Shown here: piece by piece, positions 58,873 to 64,000 of the stretch
Numbering within the stretch: the first letter of the stretch is position 1
Layout of the letters: each line of letters opens with the position of its first letter
Made by a program: the position numbers and the translations under genes
NCBI RefSeq assembly: GCF_002843305.1
Contig: NZ_PGSG01000109.1
Span: 1-64,000 of the forward strand
Direction: 5' to 3'
Length of the DNA stretch: 64,000 nt
DNA from: Streptomyces barkulensis
Lineage (GTDB): Bacteria > Actinomycetota > Actinomycetes > Streptomycetales > Streptomycetaceae
Notes under the pieces: model-generated
Databases searched by the model: none
What the model was told of the DNA's origin: nothing
The model's input: the letters and a program-made list of their open reading frames with translations, nothing else

Positions 58873-60600
58873 TCAGAAGCCGCGGGTGCGCTTGGCCGCG
58901 CGCCGTCCCGGCAGCGGGGTCTCCTGGCCCGGCACCTTGATGAACAGGCGTGCCAGCTCGTTCCCCAGGTTGACGCCGATCGCGATCGCCAGCGCCAGGG
59001 CGGCCGCCTTCGACAGGTTCGGCAGACCGTGGTCCAGGTCCCCCTGCGCGATGCCGATCAGCCCGAAGTAGATGGCGCTACCGGGCAGCAGCGGGCCGAT
59101 CGACGCCGTGATGTACGGCAGTGCCGAGACGAACCGGTAGCGCGACATCAGCTGCCCGAACAGGCCCACCAGGCCCGCCGCCGCCGCGGTCGCCGCGACG
59201 GGGTCGATCCCGCCGGTGTCGGCCATCGCGCCGTACACCAGCCAGGCGACGCCGCCGTTGAGCGTGGCGAGCAGCACGGTGGAGCGCTCCTGCTGGAGGA
59301 GGACGCAGAAGGTCAGTGCCAGCAGCATCGCCGCCAGGAGCTGGAGCAGCGGCCGGCTGCGGATGTCCAGGCCCTCCGGGTCGAACTCCGCGCCCATCTC
59401 GGCGCCGATGTAGAGCACCAGCAGCACACCGCAGACGATGCCGACGACCAGGTAGACGACCTCCAGCAGCCGGGCCGACGCCGTGATGTAGAAGCCGGTC
59501 AGCCCGTCCTGCACGGCGGCGACCAGCGCTCTACCGGGGATCAGCGGGAACAGGCCACCGGTGACGACCGCGGACGCCCTGATCACCAGGCCGAGGTCGG
59601 CGGCGAACAGCTGGACCAGCACTCCCAGCACCGCGGGCGGCATCGCCGCGGCCACGAACTGGTAGAACTCCGGCAGCCCGCGCTGGGAGAAGAACCAGGC
59701 GAGCCGGTCGCCGAGCATCGCGCCGAGCGCGGCCAGGAGGAAGACCACCCAGCCACCGCCCACCAGCGTGGACGCCGCGCCCGCCAGCAGTCCGCTGGCC
59801 ACGGTGAGCGCGCCCTTGGAGTACGGGTGGCGGTTGCGGCGGATCTCGGCGAGGCGGCCGTACGCCTCCTCCAGCGTCACCTCACCGTCGGTTATGTCGG
59901 CCACCAGGCGGTAGACGCCCGACAGCCGGTTGTAGTCGGTGCCGCGGCGGCGGACCGTACGGCTCAGCGAGACCGGGTCGTCCACCAGCGACGGCTGGTA
60001 GGTGATCGTCAGCAGGGTGAAGGTGACCGTCGGTTCGCAGCGGTCCAGCCCGTACGCGTGGGCCACTCCGAACATCGCCGCCTCGACGTCCTCGGCGCCC
60101 TCCCCGCCCGCGAGCAGCAGCTCGGCGATGCGCAGGGTCAGGTCGAGTACGCGCGGCGCCGACGGCCCGGTGTCGGCGTCCTCCTCGTCGGTGCGCCGGG
60201 GGCGTTCGGGCACCGGCCGCTCGCCCAGCGGCATCCGGACCATGGTGCGCATCCGGTCCTGCCAGGGCGCGCCCGGCCGCACCAGGTTGTTGATCACCGG
60301 AATGCCGTCGGGCGGGGTGAAGGCGGACCCCGGCTCGAAGGCCGCCGCCTTGCGCACCCCCTCGGGCAGGGCGAACTCGGAGGTGGGGTGCTCGTCCTCG
60401 GCCGGCGGCGCGGGGACGACCTTCAGCCCCTCGGGCAGAGCGAACTCGGAGGTGGGGTGCTCGTCCTCGGAGTACGGGGACGACAGTGGTACGCCGGAGG
60501 GCGGGGCGAAAGCGCTGCGGGTCTCCTCCGGCGCGGACCTGCGGTCCTCCGGACGGCTGGTCTCGGTCACCGTGCTGTTCCTCGTGGTCTCCAGGGCCAA
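58873..60600 (-). CDS. Threonine/serine exporter (ThrE family)
   Basis: 575 residues. About ten membrane helices in two halves, matching the ThrE architecture of a DUF1212-like module (about 150-330, LRIAELLLAGGEGAEDVEAAMFGVAHAYGL) followed by a DUF3815-like half. The long N-terminus is cytoplasmic and carries four short repeats around SEFALPEG and SAFTPPDG (about residues 28-105). Start TTG at 60600 (MALETT) follows GAGGAG. Presumed export of threonine, serine or related amino acids. Confidence 0.85.
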   Translation of the reverse strand: MALETTRNSTVTETSRPEDRRSAPEETRSAFAPPSGVPLSSPYSEDEHPTSEFALPEGLKVVPAPPAEDEHPTSEFALPEGVRKAAAFEPGSAFTPPDGIPVINNLVRPGAPWQDRMRTMVRMPLGERPVPERPRRTDEEDADTGPSAPRVLDLTLRIAELLLAGGEGAEDVEAAMFGVAHAYGLDRCEPTVTFTLLTITYQPSLVDDPVSLSRTVRRRGTDYNRLSGVYRLVADITDGEVTLEEAYGRLAEIRRNRHPYSKGALTVASGLLAGAASTLVGGGWVVFLLAALGAMLGDRLAWFFSQRGLPEFYQFVAAAMPPAVLGVLVQLFAADLGLVIRASAVVTGGLFPLIPGRALVAAVQDGLTGFYITASARLLEVVYLVVGIVCGVLLVLYIGAEMGAEFDPEGLDIRSRPLLQLLAAMLLALTFCVLLQQERSTVLLATLNGGVAWLVYGAMADTGGIDPVAATAAAAGLVGLFGQLMSRYRFVSALPYITASIGPLLPGSAIYFGLIGIAQGDLDHGLPNLSKAAALALAIAIGVNLGNELARLFIKVPGQETPLPGRRAAKRTRGF

Positions 60601-60782
60601 GCTCGTCGCTCCTCACGCCTCCAGTCGATCTCCCGCACGGACGTCGGGCTTCCCGCTCCCGGCGGGATATGTCCGTTACTCCTCAGCGAGGATACGGCCG
60701 GACCCCCCTCCGGAAGAGGGCGTGAAGGTGGCCGTCAGGTGTGAGATGCGTTGCAGGCGCCGGGGTGTTCCGACAGGCGCCG

Positions 60783-61430
60783 TCAGCCGCGGGCGCGGTC
60801 GTGCGGATGCTCCGCGTAGGGGTTGCCCACTCCCTCGGGCAGCACCTCCACCGACCGCTCGCCCTCGCCCGCCATCACGTACGCGCCCTTCTCCAGGCGC
60901 TCGATCAGGCCCCGGGCCCACTCCGCGTCGCCGGCGGCGTTGTGCACCCACAGTCTCATGATCTCGCCGATGTGGCCCCACTCGTCCGGGTCGCCCGGGG
61001 GCGTCCACTCCCGGGCGACCTCGGCGCTCCACTCCTCCAGCGCCGCCACGCGCCGCCCGAGCAGTTCGATCGCCTCCCGGCGCGGCAGGTCGACGATGAA
61101 GCCGACCCCGGCCGTGAGCACGTCCGGCTTCTCGTCGTGCGCCGTGAGCGACCGGCGCAGCAGCCGCTGGTACTCCGCCTCGCCGGCGGCGGTCAGCTCG
61201 TACTCGGTGCGCGGTGGGCCGCCGGCCGTGCTCGGCTCGGTGTCGTGGGCGGTCAGCAGGCCCTGCCGGGCCATCTGCTTGAGCGCGTGGTAGATCGACC
61301 CCGGCTTGGCGTTGGACCACTGGTGCGCGCCCCAGAACTCCAGGTCGTTGCGGATCTGGTAGCCGTGTGCGCGCCCGTGCTGGCGGACCGCGCCCAGCAC
61401 CAGCAACCGGATCGCCGACACCGCCGACAC
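60783..61430 (-). CDS. PadR-family transcriptional regulator
   Basis: 215 residues. Winged helix: SAIRLLVLGAVRQHGRAHGYQIRNDL, then SNAKPGSIYHALKQMARQGLLTAHDTE with the recognition helix, and wing TEYELTAAGEAEYQ. A helical C-terminal part (PadR C-terminal type, GVGFIVDLPRREAIELLGRRVAALEEW) mediates dimerisation. GTG start at 61430 has GAGGGG six bases upstream. Ligand and targets unknown. Confidence 0.85.
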   Translation of the reverse strand: MSAVSAIRLLVLGAVRQHGRAHGYQIRNDLEFWGAHQWSNAKPGSIYHALKQMARQGLLTAHDTEPSTAGGPPRTEYELTAAGEAEYQRLLRRSLTAHDEKPDVLTAGVGFIVDLPRREAIELLGRRVAALEEWSAEVAREWTPPGDPDEWGHIGEIMRLWVHNAAGDAEWARGLIERLEKGAYVMAGEGERSVEVLPEGVGNPYAEHPHDRARG

Positions 61431-61524
61431 CACCGTCCCCTCACCGACCCACCGGTTCACCGGTCCTCCCGGCGCCCGCCGCCGACCAGCGTAGACGGGC
61501 GGCGGCGGGCGCGGGCGCGGGAGG

Positions 61525-62088
61525 TCACCGGAAGGACGACCAGTCCGGCTCCGGCAGTGCGCCCGTGGCGAAGACCAGGTCGAAGGCGCCCTTGCCGTCG
61601 ATCGTCTCGCGGATGATGTCGGCGTGCCCGGCGTGCCGCGCGGTCTCCTCGATCTGGTGGAGCAGGCCCCAGCGCCAGGAGCGGGGGCCGCCCTCGTCCC
61701 AGGGCATCTTGGGGGCCGTGAAGGTGTCGTCGAGGGAGGGCACCGCCCTGACCGCCTCCTCGGTCTCGCGCGCCACCCGCCCGTAGAGGTCCAGCAGCTC
61801 CTCGACCGTCTCGTCGTCCCTGATGGCCAGGCTGTCCTCCCACCCCTTCACGCTGGTCTCGAAGTCGAAGGGCTCGCCGCGCATCATCGCCAGCGCGCCG
61901 CGCTCGCCCACCGCGACGTGCTTGAGGATGCCGGCCAGGGAGAAGGCGCTCACGGTCGGCCTGCTGCGCGCCTGCTCGTCGGTGAGGCCGTGGAGGGCCC
62001 GGCGGATGCCGCCGCGCTGGGCTTCCAGATAGTCGAGCAGGGCTCCGCGCTCGTCGCCGCGGTTCTCGGAAGCGACAGGAACGGGCAT
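61525..62088 (-). CDS. DinB/DUF664-like protein
   Basis: 187 residues, four-helix bundle with the three histidine metal ligands visible: LKHVAVGERG, and the pair in HQIEETARHAGHADIIRE. Families of this fold bind zinc or nickel and include thiol-dependent S-transferases and maleylpyruvate isomerase relatives; in actinobacteria several use mycothiol. Specific reaction unknown. ATG 62088; upstream 180 bp to the XRE gene separate them. Confidence 0.8.
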   Translation of the reverse strand: MPVPVASENRGDERGALLDYLEAQRGGIRRALHGLTDEQARSRPTVSAFSLAGILKHVAVGERGALAMMRGEPFDFETSVKGWEDSLAIRDDETVEELLDLYGRVARETEEAVRAVPSLDDTFTAPKMPWDEGGPRSWRWGLLHQIEETARHAGHADIIRETIDGKGAFDLVFATGALPEPDWSSFR

Positions 62089-62272
62089 GGGGGTCTCCTC
62101 ACACGTCGGTCGTCGGGCCGCTTTCCGGCCCCTTCACCGATAACGACGCTATGAGGTCTTGGGGACGGGTTCTGTCCTCAATGCCCTCCCGGCGATTCTC
62201 CGGCCGGATTTCCCCCTTCCGGCGCCGTCGGCGTCCCGGGAGCCCCGGCCGGGACACCGCCGGCCGGGCCGG

Positions 62273-63154
62273 TCAGATCTCCCCGCGGACCTCGTGGAGG
62301 AGCCTGCGGGTGTCCTCCGGGCCGAGACTGTCCCGCAGGAGGCGGTCGAGGACGTCCTCGTACTGGGCGACCTCCTCCGGCTTGTCGACGTAGAGGGCGC
62401 TGGTGAGGTGCTCCAGGTAGACGATGTCGGAGATCTCCGACTCGGGGAAGCGCAGCAGCGTGAAGGCCCCGCTCTCGGCCGGGTGCCCACCGGTGTCGAA
62501 CGGCATCACCTGGAGTGTGACGTGGGGCATCTCGGAGAGTTCCGCGAGGTGCCGCAGCTGGGCGTCCATCACCTCGCGGCCGCCGTAGGGGCGGCGCAGC
62601 GCGGCCTCGTCCAGCACGCAGCGGAACTTCGGGGCCTGCTCGGACAGCAGCAGCTTCTGGCGCTCCAGGCGCAGGGCGACGCGGCGGTCGACCTCCTCCG
62701 GGGACAGCCCCGACCGGTGGCCGCTGGTGACGACCGCCCGCGCGTAGTCCTCCGTCTGGAGCAGCCCGGAGACGAACTGCACCTCGTAGACGCCGATGTG
62801 CGAGGCCGCGCCCTCCAGGCCGACGTACGTCTGGAACCAGTTCGGCAGCACGTCGCTGTAGTTGTGCCACCAGCCCGCGACGCTGGACTCACGGGCGAGG
62901 CTCAGCAGCGGCTCGCGCTCGGCCTCGTCGGTGATGCCGTACAGCGTGAGCAGGTCCGCCACGTCCCGCGCCTTGAAGCTCACACGCCCCAACTCCATGC
63001 GGCTGATCTTCGATTCGGAGGCCCGGATGGAATATCCGGCCGCCTCACGGGTGACTCCGCGGGACTCGCGGAGCCGCCGCAGCTGGGAACCGAGCAGGAT
63101 GCGGCGCACCATGGAACCACTCGACCCGTTGGCCCCGTTCACTCCGTTTTTCAC
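62273..63154 (-). CDS. XRE-family regulator with DUF5753 domain (WhiJ-like)
   Basis: 293 residues. An N-terminal XRE helix-turn-helix (LGSQLRRLRESRGVTREAAGYSIRASESKISRMELGRVSFK, about 21-62) joined to a DUF5753 domain (about 105-285, beginning around YVGLEGAASHIGVYEVQFVSGLLQTEDYARA). The arrangement matches WhiJ-like regulators, which in Streptomyces sit beside DUF397 or anti-sigma-like genes. GTG at 63154 follows AGGAG eight bases upstream. Divergent from the ATP-binding gene at 63458. Confidence 0.88.
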   Translation of the reverse strand: MKNGVNGANGSSGSMVRRILLGSQLRRLRESRGVTREAAGYSIRASESKISRMELGRVSFKARDVADLLTLYGITDEAEREPLLSLARESSVAGWWHNYSDVLPNWFQTYVGLEGAASHIGVYEVQFVSGLLQTEDYARAVVTSGHRSGLSPEEVDRRVALRLERQKLLLSEQAPKFRCVLDEAALRRPYGGREVMDAQLRHLAELSEMPHVTLQVMPFDTGGHPAESGAFTLLRFPESEISDIVYLEHLTSALYVDKPEEVAQYEDVLDRLLRDSLGPEDTRRLLHEVRGEI

Positions 63155-63190
63155 CGGAAATGCTCCTGTTTGTGTTCAGCTCTCCACCCC

Positions 63191-63355
63191 TGCACCAGTG
63201 CAGTCTGCCACCAATGCCTTCGTTGCGTGCCCAGGCGGTTACACACAATCGAAAGTCGCTCGTGCACGTGCATCTGCCCTTGCATCTGCTGTGGGCATTG
63301 GGAACCATGGGGAAAGAACAAGTGCACGCAGAGTCAGGGCACTTGGGCATGCACA
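63191..63355. promoter_or_regulatory. Cluster of TGCA-core palindromes between divergent regulator genes
   Basis: Within 165 bases there are TGCAC-CA-GTGCA (63191-63202), a GTGCACGTGCAT run (63262-63273), TTGCAT, GTGCAC (63322-63327) and GCATGCAC (63348-63355). They all lie between the divergently transcribed XRE/DUF5753 gene and the ATP-binding gene, so an operator array for the XRE protein is the simplest reading. Confidence 0.45.
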
Positions 63356-63457
63356 CGATCCACCGAAGCAGCGCAACGAGCGGAACGCGATACGGAGCAC
63401 CACCGCTGACGGGGTCCGCCAGGGCCATGACCGCCGCAATGCCAGGAGTGTCTCGTC

Positions 63458-64000
63458 ATGGGGACCGAAGGACCGACCGTGCTCGACCGGTTATGGCATG
63501 ACTTCCCGTCGTTCGACCCCGACGCGCTCTCCGGTTCGGCCTCCTGCGCGCTCCAGCCGCGCTACGAGGCGGTGAAGACCGCCCGTGAGTTCACCCGGAA
63601 CGTACTGCTGCGCTGGCGGCTGGCCGGGCACTTCGACACCGTGGCCCTGGTGGTCTCGGAGCTGGTGACCAACGCCCTGCGCCACGGCGTGCCGGGCGCC
63701 GTCCCCGGCGAAACCCTGGACCCGCCCGTGCGGCTCCATCTGATGCACTGGTCCGGCCGTCTGGTGTGCGCCGTGCGCGACCCCAGCGGAAAGGCGCCCG
63801 TGGCGAAGAGGCCCGGCGAGGGGCCCGCCGGGGAACTCGGCGGCATCGGCTGCGATTTCGGCGACGACCTCGGCGGTCTCGGCGAGGATTTCGGCGGGGA
63901 GCTCGGCGGCGTGTTCTTCGACGACACGGCGGAGTCCGGGCGCGGCCTCTTCCTCGTCGAGTCCTTCAGCGACGACTGGGGCTGGCAGCCGATGGCCGGC
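63458..64000 (+). CDS. Anti-sigma-type histidine-kinase-like ATP-binding protein (partial at window edge)
   Basis: At least 181 residues; the gene runs off the right edge with no stop. A HATPase_c_2-type fold is seen: LVVSELVTNALRHG (N-box) and SGRGLFLVESF (G-box-like). Such proteins act as anti-sigma serine kinases or ATP-binding switches. Between the boxes is a Gly/Asp/Phe-rich insert (LGGIGCDFGDDLGGLGEDFGGELGG). Codon 12 is TTA (63491-63493), so translation should need the bldA tRNA. ATG 63458 is preceded by AGGAG at long spacing. A TTA codon and the WhiJ-like neighbour suggest a developmental role. Confidence 0.8.
   Translation, partial: MGTEGPTVLDRLWHDFPSFDPDALSGSASCALQPRYEAVKTAREFTRNVLLRWRLAGHFDTVALVVSELVTNALRHGVPGAVPGETLDPPVRLHLMHWSGRLVCAVRDPSGKAPVAKRPGEGPAGELGGIGCDFGDDLGGLGEDFGGELGGVFFDDTAESGRGLFLVESFSDDWGWQPMAG

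Noticed and set aside
62089..62272. Small gene between the DinB-like and XRE genes
   Set aside because: No frame shows a start with ribosome site or codon bias; the space looks like a normal leader and terminator area.

Overview
The window is a stretch of Streptomyces (or very close actinomycete) chromosome. Evidence for this is a G+C content above 70 percent, strong G/C bias at third codon positions, GTG and TTG starts, four-base GTGA/ATGA gene overlaps, genes whose -10 box lies immediately before the start codon (leaderless transcripts), and an actinobacterial gene set: Lsr2, DisA with RadA, the ergothioneine operon egtABCD, an orphan NuoD with a MidA-type methyltransferase, DUF3180 next to folK, and a WhiJ-like XRE/DUF5753 regulator facing an anti-sigma-type ATPase gene with a TTA codon. 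It reads as conserved core chromosome, not as a mobile island. I saw no tRNA, IS element, prophage or CRISPR array.

Layout. 1-360: leftward promoter and leader region resembling a Streptomyces rRNA operon leader; the rRNA genes would lie off the left edge. 364-8055 (minus): proC, a two-gene ABC-2 exporter, a membrane protein, ilvD, a TetR regulator, a TIM-barrel isomerase and an Ppx/GppA phosphatase. 8122-19812: a cysteine-rich protein, an ECF-sigma-like/zinc-finger/BACON fusion, radA-disA, a secreted or anchored protein, a PAP2 phosphatase, mutY, a VOC protein and a large NACHT-type STAND NTPase. 19947-25650 (minus): clpC, lsr2, an ArgA-like N-acetyltransferase, a BlaI regulator and two small or hypothetical genes.

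25746-31464 (minus): a fully overlapping cofactor operon, DUF2520-panC-nadB-[tandem-repeat small ORF]-nadC-coaX, supplying pantothenate/CoA and NAD. 31677-40494: a PLP lyase, a NarL-type two-component pair, nuoD2 coupled to a MidA/NDUFAF7-family methyltransferase, a divergent pair of PH-domain membrane proteins and a coiled-coil membrane protein. 40725-45288 (plus): egtABCD, each gene overlapping or abutting the next. 45344-47052: a small membrane protein and a convergent amidase.

47132-53148 (minus): folate genes folE-folP-NTF2-like-folB-folK-DUF3180 downstream of ftsH, punctuated by very long perfect hairpins. 53439-58107 (minus): hpt, tilS, a zincin-like protease and dacB. 58230-64000: ppa (plus), a ThrE-like exporter, PadR, DinB-like and XRE/DUF5753 regulators (minus), and at the right edge a truncated ATP-binding protein gene (plus).

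The observations I rate highest are the overlapping nuoD2/MidA pair (a possible bacterial writer-substrate pair matching mitochondrial NDUFAF7-NDUFS2), the 90-bp in-frame tandem repeat between nadB and nadC that also carries a ribosome-binding sequence, the NACHT NTPase, and the ECF-like/zinc-finger/BACON fusion. Function calls are from reading motifs by eye; no database search was run.
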